This document shows positions 43,317 to 56,697 of a stretch of DNA of 64,000 nt, in pieces. The notes under the pieces were generated by a model. It had not been told where the DNA came from. It worked only from the letters and a program-made list of their open reading frames with translations, and searched no databases. Source of the stretch: Certhia americana (lineage: Eukaryota > Chordata > Aves > Passeriformes > Certhiidae); contig JAGMWU010000044.1 in the NCBI GenBank assembly GCA_018697195.1, positions 192,805 through 256,804 of the forward strand. The letters are read 5' to 3'. A program made the translations under genes and the position numbers. How positions within the stretch are numbered: the stretch's first letter is position 1; every line of letters starts with the position of its first letter.

Positions 43317-45767
43317 TCAACAAGCCAATTCTGAAAAAGTGAATTTTGGAGAAAATTCCAGGGATGGGAATATAAAACCCCTTATTTACACCCCCTATTT
43401 ACACCCCCCAGAAATACCCTTAAACTCCATCCCGTGGATCCATCACTGGACTCAGGGAAGTCTCCAGGAATTACTCAGCACTGGGAAATGATGACTTGAT
43501 TTTACAGCTGGAAGTTTTACGAAGGTTTAACTTAAAAAACAAGAATAACTCAATTACCAGATTGCTGCTTTTTTTACACCATCTTTTAAGGCTTAACATG
43601 AACATCTGGAACTCACCTAGAGTGAAGCTGTAAATGGAATTATGATGGACATCTGCTGCCTTTCAGATATTGTGCTCAACTCCAGTGAGTGAAATATTTC
43701 AAAGGGCCTAATTCCCACTTTTATTCCAAACTAGCAAAAAGCCTCTGCATTACTGGAAGATACAAAACTTGGTAAATATATTTGGAGTGAGGGGGTTTAA
43801 TTTCTTTTATATTTTATAAGCTAATCTAAGTAAGCCATTATTCCAGACCTACATGAAGATAAAACCAGTTTTATATTCAACCCAGCTCGTGGAGAAGGAT
43901 CTGATCTACTGAGAGGCATTAACAGCAAGTCAGAACTGACATAAATATGGCAGGTGAAATCATAGATACTTTTAGCAGTATATAAAATCTTAAGAGAACC
44001 AGTTCATTCCTTTTAGACATCTTCAGGACCATGAAGATGTCAGTCTAAAAATCCCTGTCTGGATCTCCATGTACTGCCAGAAGGAATTTCTTTTTCTGGA
44101 GTGGCAAGGCAGTCCTGAGGAATTGTGGACTTTAATCACAGTATTAAATGTTTTCTCTATTTAAAGGCCTCACTGCCTACAAAACCAGGTAAAAATGAAA
44201 CCAACTTCATCCACCTTTACAAACATCATCCTCCTGTTTATTTCCTGGCACAGCACATCTGCTGATCCCTCTCCATCACATCTGAGGGAGCACAAACAAG
44301 TGGCGAGTTCACCCCAGAATCCTGAGCTCAGATAGGCAAGATGCTCAAATATTGAAGTTTCCTGTGATTTTAAAAAGCAAAGTGTTGGATGGTTTAGCAA
44401 CTTGAGGTTGGATTCTCTGGTCACGAAGTGGATTCAATGAGATGAAGGAGCAGTTAAGAGTATGCACAAAAAGACACCAGTTAGAAGATCCAGAATTAAG
44501 CAGTAAAAGAAGAATTTCATACTCTGCTCTCTGCTTGTACCCCCAGTTTTTTAAGGGATTTACAATAACCAATTTGTTAGGAAAATGCCAGCACAAACAG
44601 ATTCCCACGGGGAAGGAAGAAAACAAGAACAAATCTCTTTTCTCAGTCTGGAACAAAACTGCTGCCACCTGTCCCACCTCCCCAGCAAAGATGTTCAACA
44701 GCTGGCTCCATGTGTAATAAACTCAGTTCTAGGTCCCCAAAGATATTCTGGGATTTAACTCAGCCAGGAGTCACCAGGGGTTAGGTGTGAGTGTCACTGA
44801 GTGCTGAGCCTCAGGAACCAGGCTTTTCCTTTAGGCTGATGGATCCATGCTGGGCTGGGTATTCCCTGTTCTTCCCAGCACAACTGGAAGGTCAGAACCT
44901 TAAACCTGATGTGTCACTGCTAAAAACAAAATGCCATTTCTTGCTCTCTAATCTAATCTCTGTCCTTAACAGCTTATCAACAAACGTGCTTTTGAGATTG
45001 CGGCGTCACAACAGAAATCTGCGAGTGAAACATTCCCAGTTTTACATTTTTCAAGCTTAATTGTGTTCCTAAATCCAGCAGGCTTTAATCAGACCCGCTC
45101 AGATGACGTCTGAGCTGCACCCAGTGACATCAGAGGGCTGACAAATGTGTCCTGAAGCTGCCTGGTGGAAATATCCAAAGTATCCATGGATAGCTGTACA
45201 TTGAGACATGGAAACTCTGGTAAAACCCGGGGAGAGGAACTTGCTCCTCTGTGTATAACCAGGAAAAAACTCTGTCATCAAGCAAACACATGTGGGCACC
45301 ACTGCCTGCAAGAGTGTTTGATATAAACATTAAAAACCACGTATCCCAAGATGAATTGAATCGAACAGGAAGCACCAGCCTGACTAGAAAAAGAGAAATA
45401 CAAATCTTCCAAGTCAGAATGTCCAGTTTCAGCAAGATTTAGGAACAATATTTGCCCAGTTCTTGCCTCCACTTGCCTGAGGAAGTATTATAAATGGAAT
45501 CTTTACCAAGAACTACTCAGGTCTGGCTGTTAAGAGAGCCATCCTATGCTGTCTGTTTATATTTTAAAACCTAACCCCAATAGAACAGAACTTTAGGGAT
45601 GGGGGGAAGAGGTTGTTTCCACCTGGCTCCATCATTTATCAAGGATGCTTCCTACAAACATTTCCTGCTTATGGATTCAATACAGAACATGCTCAGGAAC
45701 TGAAGTGGTCCCATTTTAAGTCAAGCTTGTCCAATGATGATGAATTTTGGGTGTTGTGTCTCCAGAA

Positions 45768-45935
45768 AGGGTGCTCAGGCCTTGGCAGGGGCTGCCCAGG
45801 GAGCTTTGGAGTGCCCATCCCTGCAGATGTCCCCTGGAGGTGGCACTCAGTGCTCTGGGATGGGCACAGGGTGGGCACAGCTGGCACTGCATGGGCTGGG
45901 AGAGCTTTTCCAACCTCAGGAATTCCATGAAACAC
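45768..45935 (+). mobile_element. CR1 LINE 3' fragment (second subfamily)
   Basis: gtgctcaggccttggcaggg, ggagctttggagtgcccatc, ggtggcactcagtgctctgg, cttttccaacctcaggaatt. Confidence 0.88.
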
Positions 45936-48842
45936 CCAAAAAGTGCTGCTGGGTGCAGATCTGCCCGCTGGGAGGTCCTTCAGGAGCCTCAGTTTCAAGT
46001 GTGATTCTTGGAAAGCAAAAAGCAAAAGCTGCTGAAGTGCTGCTGCCCGTGCCAAGGCCAGGGGAACAAACTCCCTGTGGATCTGAACCAAGAGCCCTTC
46101 CTGGAGCACAGGATTCCCTTTAACACCCACCCTGACTCCAAACTGCACTCCAGACCCAGCCCAGGAACACTGGCTGCTAAAAGCAGCAGGAACAGGACAC
46201 GAACTGGGATGCACAAGATGGGGACAGTCCCACCTGAGGCAGTAAATCCCTGGGACAAGGCACAATTCCCAGACTCTGTGGGCAGCCCCAAACTCACTCT
46301 CACCATCCCATTGCTGCCTCTCCTTTTTGTTCCAAAACAAAACTTGAAAGGCTGCAGGAAAGACTCTGCATTTACAGTGTTAAGTTCCTTATAGACCTCA
46401 AGCATTCTCAGTGTTCTGACCAATCATTCAGGAAAATGGGAAATAATTTTTAATAGTTATTATTGTAATTTTTTTGATCTGAATTTTAATTTGCTTTTGT
46501 TCCAAATCCATTTTTTCTTTGCTCTGAGAAATCAGCAACAAATAAATCTCAGCCTTGCAATCAAGAAATCTTCTCACAACTTCAAACTTCATTGAAAGTT
46601 AGCTCGAAAGGTTTTTAAGAGGGTCACATGCATTGGGAGGCAAAATAAATAGAAATAACTTCTCCAGAATATTAAAACTATATATAAGAACAGCAGCATC
46701 TTAAGATTTTCTGGCTTGGATGCTCTGGTCTGTTCCTGAATAAGGAAAGCAGCATCCTCCACCAGGCTGGAATTCCATGCCAAAATCCTAGAACAGAATT
46801 TTTGTTTTCTCTTAGATGGGGGCTGAGGCTGAAAACTTTAATTTTCAATATCACAGGTACTGAGCCATTCTGGAGGAGGGGATTTATTTGAAAAAAAAAA
46901 AAAAATTAAAAAACCTTTCCTTTTAAATAGGCAACTTCTTTTTAAATATGGATGCACGAATCTAACTTTAGCTGTCCAGGTTTTCACATTGCTGCTCTCA
47001 AATCCAGAAAGTAGAGCATTAATTTAGTCTGTTGACTTCAAGGTTATCATTCATTGAGGTCAATGACTCCATCTCTGAAAAGCACAACTCCCCCTCTCAG
47101 TCTGAGGAGTGCTGCCCTTCCCCACTGCTCTTGCACAAAAACTCCCCAAAGCAGCACCAAGCCCTGCTGCAAAGGGATTTATCCATGGAAAACCAGGGGT
47201 TAATCCCAGGAATATCCAAGCCTTCGTTAGCTGCTTGTATTTCAAACTTCCCTGCTAATAATGAGCAGCTCTGTCTCAGACATGATTTTTGTGGTTTTGT
47301 GTTGATCTGCTCAGCCAGGACCTGAACATCCACCAAAAATTGCCTGGGAGGATCCAGGAAGCCAAAATCCAACTGGGACCAGTGCTCCACCAGGAAGAAA
47401 ACCAGTGGGATCCACACTGTGCCCCAGCAGGGAAGCAGAACCTGGAACCTGTTCTGCTCTTTCCAAGCCTGGTTTTCTACCAGCAACTTTCACCTCCCAA
47501 AGGAGCCTCCAGATGTTCCAGTGGAACCAGGGCCAGCATCTCCACTGCCACAGGAACAGCCAGAGCAGGGATAACATCTGCTGGCCCAGGAATTTTCTGG
47601 ATTTTCCTGGGAAAGCTGCCTGTGGCTGGGACTGAAGCAGTTGAGGTAACAGAGGTGAGCTTCACGGAGCAGCACCATGGACACACTTTGTTTTCTGCCT
47701 GCACAACAACAGAGGGGTTTTCTGCTTTGGTTTGTGCTTTTTTTTACTACTGACATATCAAAACATCCTTTAAAATAGCTACAGGCTCAATGAAATCAGC
47801 AACTAAAATGTGAAATAGGAGATGTGAGAGCCATGGCCCAATTCTCCACTTCCATTGTATTCTTCCATAAAATAAACACCTGGACACTGTCAGGTCCTAA
47901 ACTCCAATCCAGGAACTTCCCAGAAATCCTTCCTCTGGATTTGTTTTATTTTAATATGGAATATAGCTGGGGGAGGACAGGTATCTGTGTGAGAATTGAC
48001 TATTTAACTGCTCTTGCAGTATCCTTATTGAAAAGTATTGGATTGGCTTTTTTTTCCTTTTCCAAAAATGACCATTTTTTAAAAGTTAAGAGCAGTATGA
48101 GCACCTCCAATGTCTTACCAAACTCGACTACACCATTATAACATTTCCTTGGTTCTCAGCATCTCTGGTGCATCCAAAATAATTCCAAGTTGATGAAAAT
48201 AATTTGTTGTAACCCATTATGTTACTCTGTTTTCTTACAAAGGTTACAAAAAGCTTTGAGCTCTTCAAAAGCTTAAAAATCAGAAAACTCAGTATTTTTA
48301 GATCCATATTCCTTAGGCTCCAGCATAACTACAAAAGTCAAAACCAGAAAGCTGTTATAAAACCAAATGATTTTTATAAGGAATCTCCATAAAAAAAGGG
48401 AGGAAAAAAAAGAACAATCAACCACTGAGTTACACAGGAGCAGGACAAGGGGTAGCAGTAACTCTGGAAACACCAACTTTTGAACATAAGATGAATCCCT
48501 GCTTGTAGGAACCCAGCACAATCCCAAATTTGATGCCACCACACACCATGGAAAGTGAATATGGGAAGGATGATTGACCACCAGCCTGACTACACCCAGA
48601 AGTGTTTGGTTCCTTGCTTTCCCAAAAGGTCCTGGAGAGACTTTGCAAAGCAGAAATTGAAATGAAAAATTCCCGTTCTTAAAACACTTTTTAATCACCA
48701 TTACATTCTAAGGCATTACCTGTGTTACCACAACATGACTGAAATACAAACTTGGCTTTTCCTGTAAAGAGCTGAACCCCAGCTTTGCTTATTGCAATGT
48801 TTCAGGGAAAAGCAGAACAGATCCTAAAAAATCCACAAGTAA

Positions 48843-49690
48843 ACACAGAATCAGAGAAAGATTAAGGCTGGAAAACACCTCTAAGATCAGCAAAGTCCAA
48901 CCATTACCCAACTCTGCCCTGTCTATCTCGAGAACATGAACTCAAATGCCACACCAAAGGTTTCTGAACATTTCCAAGGGTTGTGATTCCAGCACCTCCC
49001 CGGGCAGCCCCTGCCAAGGCCTGAGCACCTTTTCCATAGGGAAATTGCTCCTGGCCTCCACCCTGAGCCTGCCCTGGCCCAGCCTGAGGCCGTTCCCTCT
49101 GCTCCTGTCCCTGTTCCTGGCAGCACAGCCCGACCCCCCCTCACTGCCCCTCCTGCCAGGGACTTGTGCAGAGCCACAAGGGCCCCCCTGAGCCTCCTTT
49201 GCTCCAGCCTCAGCCCCTTTCCCAGCTCCCTCAGCCCCTCCTGGGGATACAGACCCTTCCCAGCTCCATTCCAGCCCCTCCAGGGCTCTCCTGCAGGAGC
49301 CACAACTGGACACAGCCCTCCAGGGGCCTCTCAGTGCCAGCACAGAGGGACAATCCCTGCCCTGCTCCTGCTGCACACACAATCCCTCAGCCAGCCCAGG
49401 GCCCAGTGGCCTCTTGTCCCCCTGGGCACCCCTGGGCTCGTGTCCAGCCCCTGGCACCAGCACCCCCAGGGCCTTTTCCAGCTTTTCCAGCCCCTCTGCC
49501 CAGCCTGGGGCTCCAGGGGGTTGTTCAGACCCAAGGGCAGGAGCAGCTCTTGGCCTCAGTGCCCCTCACACCTCTGAGCTCAGCCCATGATCTGAACCTG
49601 TCCAGATCCCTCTCCAGATCCACACTCCTGCCCAAACTGGTGTTGCCCACAAACTGACTGAGGGTGAACTCGATCCCCCTGCTCCAGATG
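48843..49690 (-). mobile_element. Longest CR1 LINE fragment in the window (about 850 bp)
   Basis: From the 3' end cagaatcagagaaagattaa through ctgccaaggcctgagcacct, cctgaggccgttccctctgc, ctggacacagccctccaggg, to cagatccctctccagatcca. Open frames here are by chance and broken relative to a reverse transcriptase. Confidence 0.88.
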
Positions 49691-51776
49691 GTCAATAAAA
49701 TTACTGAAAAGCTTTCAGTCTCCAAACAGCACCTTAAAGTGCCCTTTTGCTGGGTATATAATATATATTCTAGAAATAAATTAACTAATTATCTCCCACA
49801 AATTATACAGGGCAAAAAAGAGAATTTCAGCACGCTGCAAGTTTGTTTTCCTTGTGAGCCAAATTGGAAAGCAACGTTTAACATCCCCATTTCTTCAAAT
49901 TTTTTTTTTTTTTTCCCCAAGCAGTGGACCTTAATACATTTCTGTGTTTTCAGCCTAAGTGGTGATCTAAAATTAAAGTATTCCATGGTAGAAGTGAAAA
50001 AATCTTCTTTAGGGGATTGTTTGCCCAGTTCTGCTGTGGTTAATTGTGGAGTTTTAGAGCAGCTTCCAGGCCAATGAAGTGAAGCCCATTAAAACAGAGA
50101 ATTTACTGACATTGTGGAAGCTTCCCCCCTTTAACCAAAGGTAGTTTTGACATTACCAAGCACCTCTGATCAATCACCCTCAAGAAAACTTCTTGAAAAT
50201 GCACGAGGGCCATCCTCAAGAAGCACAAAACCTTTCAGTTTTGAGCCTGAGCTCTCCCCAGTTATTTTGAACTTGAGCCCAGGATCAGCAGTCACCAAAT
50301 GACTCTGGCTGTGACTGCACACAAAATTATCACAGGGCAGGGTCTCATTTTAAAGCCTGCAAATCTTGTTCATTCTCAGAACCTCAGCACACAAAGCCTG
50401 GCTCTCCTAATAAACAGAAAATGCAAATAAATCTGAGTTTTTGAACTTCCAACACATCAGAGGCATAAAAGTCTTTGTCCTGGTTTTTGATCTGTATTTA
50501 TCAAGGGACTTGTAAATAAAGAATTTGGGCTGCAGGGGACAGAATTACCACTTAAATTTCAAAATCTTGTATCGATTTCTATTCTGCAAGCTCATAGTTC
50601 TACAAGCTCACCATCATCAGAAATTCTGACCAAAACTGAAAGTGCTTAAGTTGGAAGTTTTAAATCAGATTCATTTATTGCAATGTGAAACTGAATTCTC
50701 TCAAACACTGTCACACACAAGGTACAATTTCATAACATTATCTCTCCTTTCAGTTGTGGGATGAGTATTTTTAAAGCTTTCAAAACATTTTCTCAATATT
50801 TAGGTTCTATTTTAATCTCTCACTGCCTACTAGACAGAGCTCCCCGAATCTGATGGGACATCAATTTTCTCGACTTTTAATGCTGCTCCTCTAGATTTAG
50901 ATACTGAAAATGAAACATGTAAACGAAATATCCCTTTGGAGAAGTTTTTCCTTCTCCTCTTCTTTGCCCAACCTAATTTTAGAATTCTTTAGACCTGCTT
51001 CGACTTGAGCTTTCAGCACACAACTGGCAAACAGGGGAGTGGAACGAGCGATGTTTGGTTTTCAGGGAATGAAATCTCCACTTCCAGCATCTTGGTCCTA
51101 ATCCAAAGGCTCCATGTAAACAGACCCTCCAAAGCTGTTTATGCACCAACAGCTGATGCAACTGAAAACTGTCAATCAGGAGATGAGCTGCATGCACACG
51201 GAAATCTGCCCGGCTTCTTTTTTAAGTTTTTCCAGCCCCAAGGATTCCTTGGGTTTCAAGCTGAGCAAGCAAAGCAAAGATCTGATTGAAATAAGGGCAT
51301 TTGGGCATTAAAAAAAACAATGAGACCAATCCTCTCGGACAAACTCAATTTGATTCTATTTCTACCGCTCACGATTTTCCGTGTTGAAATAGGAGCTGTA
51401 TTTGCAGCAAAAACTAAATATCAGCCATTGAATCTGCAAATGCACTTGGCACTTCCAGGATTTTTGATTAGCCAAAAAAATGGGAGAACTTCCTAAAATA
51501 TCAACCAGTCCATTTAATTGGCACCTTTCAGAAGCGTTCCCTTAAAAACTCTGAAAACAATATTTCCATTCAGGAAAATCATTTTCTTCCTGGAAGAAGA
51601 AGAGTTTTCCAAGCTGCAGAAGAGTTTTGAAAGGACCAAGAAAGATTTCAAAGTTCTGCAGGTTCTTAAATATTCTACTCATCATTTGAGGGGACAGAGA
51701 ATGGAACGGCAGCAAAAAAAACCACATCAAGAACATCCATCATTTTTCATTGTGAAAATCCTAAATATGAAATCAC

Positions 51777-51812
51777 CTGTATGCATCGTCTTCTTTCAAG
51801 TCTCATATCATC
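51777..51812 (-). CDS. DYRK1A: DYRK1A coding exon 1 (initiator ATG exon)
   Basis: A 36-nt exon. The acceptor on the minus strand reads CCCCGCAG before 51812 and the donor is ACAG/GTGATT after 51777. Coding begins at the ATG 51784-51786 and contributes Met-His-Thr plus the first base of Gly4, so only 10 nt are coding. The sequence matches the known vertebrate DYRK1A start (MHTGGETS). The initiator has A at -3 and C at +4, a reasonable context. The 26 nt of leader in this exon contain two further ATGs (51809-51811 and 51804-51806), described separately. The exon is too short to appear as an open reading frame; it was found by searching for the expected ATGCATACAG junction. Confidence 0.93.
51803..51811 (-). 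other. Two-codon uORF ATG-ATA-TGA in the DYRK1A leader
   Basis: The second base of coding exon 1 begins ATG ATA TGA. The stop shares four bases (ATGA) with the start of the longer upstream ORF at 51806. This is the geometry of termination followed by possible re-initiation. The -3 context depends on the unseen exon 1. Confidence 0.5.
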
Positions 51813-53261
51813 CTGCGGGGTTGTGGGGACGGGGAGAGTCCAGCAGCAAACAACACTGAAAAAGGGAAAAAAAAAAAAAGAGAATAAACTTCTTAAACTG
51901 CAGCCACAACTGCTCAGTTCAAGCCCAAGCTAAACCAAGGAAATCCAAACAGAAAATGAAGTTTTCCAACAGGAAAAGCAGAGACGGGTAGGACAAAGAC
52001 TTATCTTTTACTGATAGCTGGTTTTAGAAAAACTTCCTAAGTGCCAAAATGTCAAGGATTAACTTAAATTTCAACTGGGCATTGGATAAATCCCAAAATT
52101 ACCATCATCCCAAAAAATTGGCAGTTACCCATCTTTGCCAAGCCCTTAAATGTGTGGATTTTCCCAGAAATTCAGGACAATATTTCGAAAACACAAGTGA
52201 ACTTGTGGGATTTTCCCAAATCTACAAGACACAGAACTATAAATGCATATCAATTCCTAAATGTTAAAGTTCATTTCTCCTCATAGCATGACGAAATTAA
52301 ATTAGGTTCACCTTGCTGCAAATAATTAAAACCTGCTCGGAAAAATAAAACTGTACTTTCCACACACAAAGAGATCTAAAGACAGGAGTTTCTAGGAAGA
52401 AAACTGCAACAGAAATTAAGAACAGGATTATGAACAAAATAAAAAATTAAATTAAAACCCAAAACACAACACCCAGCAATTAAGACCGGTCAAAGTATTC
52501 CTCAAGCATTTGTATTTCAACAATCCTTGGTACTCTACAACCTATGGAAATATCAAACCCACTTAGAATTACAGAGAATTTTTGAGAGCTCTGCAAATGA
52601 CTGACCAGCTGGAATTGGAGAGTTATTATTATTTAAACACCTCCTGAAATATGTAACTTCAGGCAAGTGTGAGCAGCCTCAAACGCACTCAGACCCTGCA
52701 ATTTGAGCGGAGAGCGGGCGCCGTTCGCTCCATTTCCCCCCAACAATGAGAGTTCAAACCCTGCACAGCCCACCCTGGGCCAGCCTGCCCTCCTGCCACC
52801 ACTCGGGGTTTGTCCCCGTGCCACTCCAATGCCACACAAACAGCAAAGGCAAGGGGGCAGGAGGGCAAGGAGCTGCTTTTTGGATCCAGGTAGGAGCAGG
52901 TGTTGCAGTTGTTGGCGTTTTAGGAGCGGGTGAATTTTTGCTGTCATTCCCCCCACCCTCAAAAAAAGGGGAAACCCTAAAAGTGGCCATTCCTCCATGC
53001 TGAAGCCACAGCCTTTTATTTATGGCTGCAGTTGCACAGAGCCCTGGGATGGCACTGCCACCTCCACAGCTGCCAGGAGCACTGCTGAGCTCACAGCAGG
53101 TCCTACAAAGCGGGCACTCTCGTGCCTAAATCACTTGGGTTTGAGGCAAAGGCTCGGGCTGGTGCAGGTGAACACCTCCCCCAAGGAGCTGAGCCTGCTG
53201 AGCCCTGGGACCCAACAGCAAACAGGAAAGGAAGAACAAACTCTTATTTAAATGAACTAAC

Positions 53262-53735
53262 AATAGAATTCCAGAATGGTTGGGCTGGAAGGGATCTCAA
53301 AGTCCATCCATTCCCACCCCTGCCATGTCAGGGACCCCTCCCACTGCCCCAGGCTGCTCCAGCCCCAATGTCCAACCTGGCCTGGGACACTGCCAGGGAT
53401 CCAGGGACAGCCACAGCTGCTCTGGGCACCCTGTGCCAGCCCCTGCCCACCCTCACAGGGAACAATTTCTGCCCAAAATCCCATCAAATCCTACTTTGAA
53501 GCCATTCCCTGTGTCCTGTGCCTGCATCCCTTGGGAATTGTCTCTCTCCAGCTTTCCTGGGGCTCCTTCAGGCCCTGCAAGGCCACCCTGAGCTCAGCCC
53601 AAAGCTTCTCCTGTGCAGCTGAACAATGCCAGCTGTGCCAGCCTTTCCTGCCAGCAGAGCTGCTCCATCCTCTGCTCATCCTGCTGCCTCCTCTGGGCTC
53701 TCTGCAGCAGCTCCAGCTCCTGGAGCACCAGGTTT
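53262..53735 (-). mobile_element. CR1 LINE fragment
   Basis: ccagaatggttgggctggaa, cccctcccactgccccaggc, aatgtccaacctggcctggg, then ORF2-end-like sequence to ctctgcagcagctccagctc. Confidence 0.9.
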
Positions 53736-56529
53736 GTCCATCCCACACAGGAATCCTAAGGCTACAGAGCCTCAGTCCCATCTCTGAAAGCTCTCTCTGG
53801 TCAATATCCTTAATTCCCTTTAACTGCAGCACCTCTGGGATTACACCAGGATTACAGGAAGCCTTTGCCAGCAGCAGCAGCTCAAGGATTGAAGGCATCT
53901 CTCTCTCTTGTCTTTACCACCCTGCAGCTCAACCTCTGCTTGATCCCCTCGCAGTGTCACCAGTGCAAGACCAGTTTCCATCCTAACCCAGCTCAGATCA
54001 AACTATCACCAGAGTTTCAGCAATTTTCAGCCAAAATACCATGGAGAGTTCAACCGTGTTCAACCAATTCCACAATGGGAATGCTCAACTCCCAAAGCAG
54101 CTGCAGAGGCAACCACAGAGCCCGGAGTTATTTTAGAATTTAGAAGACACTTTTAAGAGCTACCAAAACTAAGGAAGAGCTGCTGATGTGACAAAGTCAT
54201 TAACAGGTTATTAACAGGAATCAACACATTCGTGCATTTCAGAGCTGACCAGGAACACAGATCCACCCCTGCTTCATTCTCCTTCCAACTCTCCAGCCTG
54301 GAGAACTGCAGAATTCCTGTGGAATTCCAGAGTGGAAAAGCAGGTGGAGCCCCGTTTTCCAAGGAGGAGTTGGAAATCTTAGCAGAGCCCAAAGCCACTG
54401 AGTCCCTGTGAGAGCAGCAACCTCGCAGACACGCTACATAAAAGGGTAACAATTTTAGTTTTTTGGGTTTTTTTTTAAATGGATACAACCAAATTGCACC
54501 CAATGGCTGCAGGGGCCTTAAACCTTAAACTCAGCACCTTAAACTCAGTCGGTGCCTTCAGCTGTGTCTGCAGTGCCAAGTTCTTAAAGCAAAAGGCCTT
54601 TTATGCAGCCTGCACAAAGGCTTCCTGGTTTAGATAATAAATTGATGATAAGAGGAGGCAAGAGCAAATCCTACTCATCACACAGTCTGTAAGATCATTA
54701 CTAGAAGAATCCCCTCAGTAATAACGTTTATTGGGCTTCAAGAACCCAGTTTGATCTCCTTACCAGTATAGAACAGAAGTGAATTGGAAATAAAGGAGGA
54801 GAGGAAGGAACAGATGACAGGAAAGGTGTTAAAAAGCAAATTATTGAAAGTGGTAGAGCAAAGAGAAGAAGAAAAGCCAGAAGTCTTTTATTTAAACAAA
54901 GAGAGCAATTCTTAGAAATCATCCCTGCTAAAACTTTTACTTTTGTTTCCTGTTTTCCTCTTCCCCACCCAGCCGAGGCTCCTGTGATCTCCTCAAAGCC
55001 AGGGAATGGGATTCCCCATCCGGAGCCACTCCCTGCTCCTGAGCAATCCCAAGTGTGGAATCCCACAAGGCTCAGTCAGACACCCCGAGGATGCTGAGCA
55101 CGTTCTGTTCCAGCTTCTGTCCACAATATGACGGAGACGGTGACACTGAATAACAAAACTTGGTCCCACCTCTGACTTTTCCTCACATCCCAAGCCTGGT
55201 TTTCCTGCTGAGCTCTTGGAGAATGAAAGCTTTATTCCCTGCGTTCCTCAGGAGCATCCATCCCTCCCTGCAAAACTCAATACCCACCACACGTCGATAG
55301 GTTCAGTGCAGATCAAAGTTGGGTTCAGAGCAATCAGATTTCTAAACCCCCGAAAAGTTACACTGCAAAAACCATTATTAACATGAAAATTTAATTAAAA
55401 GAGAAGCCTGCTGGGGAGGGGTTTACTTTTTACGTTTTACTAATTAAAACCCTTCATAGAGGGATTTATTTTCTTTATTCAGGATCACTGTATTGTAAGA
55501 TGCAGTATGGAATCTTTTCGCAAAGCCGTGTTCAAGTTTTTTTCCTCTGTGAGAAGATTATTTTGTAATTTTTAAAGTCATACTCGTGGAATACAGAGAA
55601 ACCCCTGAATTTCTCATGACTACACACACTGCTGGCAGAGCTGAACATAATTCAGGTCACTGACCTTCGGTGAACACAGGCAGGCCTGTTGCTAGCAACA
55701 TAAAATATAAATACTTACTTAGAAACCAAAATTTTTTTTATTTATTTACTAGGAAAATTATCCTGAGGTAGCCACCATGAAATTGGGGTTATTAACATAC
55801 TGGAATATAATGAATTTAGACATCTGAGCTATGCAGAGGCAACCAGTGATGAGGTTTGATGCAAAACAAGCTGAGCCAAAGATTCCTTAAAGACACAGAT
55901 GTGGTGTTTTATTTCCAACACTGCATGGTGAAATGGGAAATACAATCAATCCAGTTGGAATTAAATTAATAAATCTGACAGGGGGCTCAGTGACTGACAG
56001 CTTCCCAGAGGGACAAAGCTGAGGAATTCCAGAATCATTGTTTTGCCAGCACCCAGCACATGCAGCGTGCTTTGTTACCAGGGGAAATCCCAAATTAACA
56101 CACATCTGAAAGCTGAACACACCCAAATTCACTGCTGGTTTTGTGATCACATAGGTGATGATCTAGCTAAGCAATAATTCACGAGAATGAAAAAGGGAAA
56201 AAAAAAAAAAGTGGCCAAGCTGCACTGAGTTCTGCTTTGTACAACAACTCGGGCTCACCTGCAAAATCACAGCAGAAAATTAAAAATAGATTATGATCCC
56301 AGCATAAAAAAACAATCTATCCCTTCACTTTCTGGGCACCTGCAGGCTCCTAGGTACCCCACAGCAAAAATACTGAGTACTAAAACACAGGTAAATTAAT
56401 TTGTGATCAGCATCACATCTGTCTTGTCCCAAAGAAGTCACCAGCTTGAAGTCCTATGGGATTCTGGAACACTTATTAGCTGAATGTTTTCACTGAATGA
56501 AACAGCAACTACTTTAAGATTACAGCATC

Positions 56530-56697
56530 AGGGAATCATGGAATGGTTTGGGATGGAAAGGACCTTAAAGATCATCCCTGGGCAGGGACCCCTCCCACTA
56601 TCCCAGGTTGCTCCAAATCCCACCCAGCCTGGTCTGGGAACACTTCCAGGGATGGGGCAGCCATTCTGGAAAAGCTTCTCTGGGAAAAGGGTATAAA
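56530..56697 (-). mobile_element. CR1 LINE 3' fragment
   Basis: gaatcatggaatggtttggg, aaaggaccttaaagatcatc, cccctcccactatcccaggt, cacttccagggatggggcag. Confidence 0.9.

Noticed and set aside
48942..49657. Several open frames of 126-173 codons on both strands
   Set aside because: All fall within the 850-bp CR1 fragment and do not match the reverse transcriptase frame.
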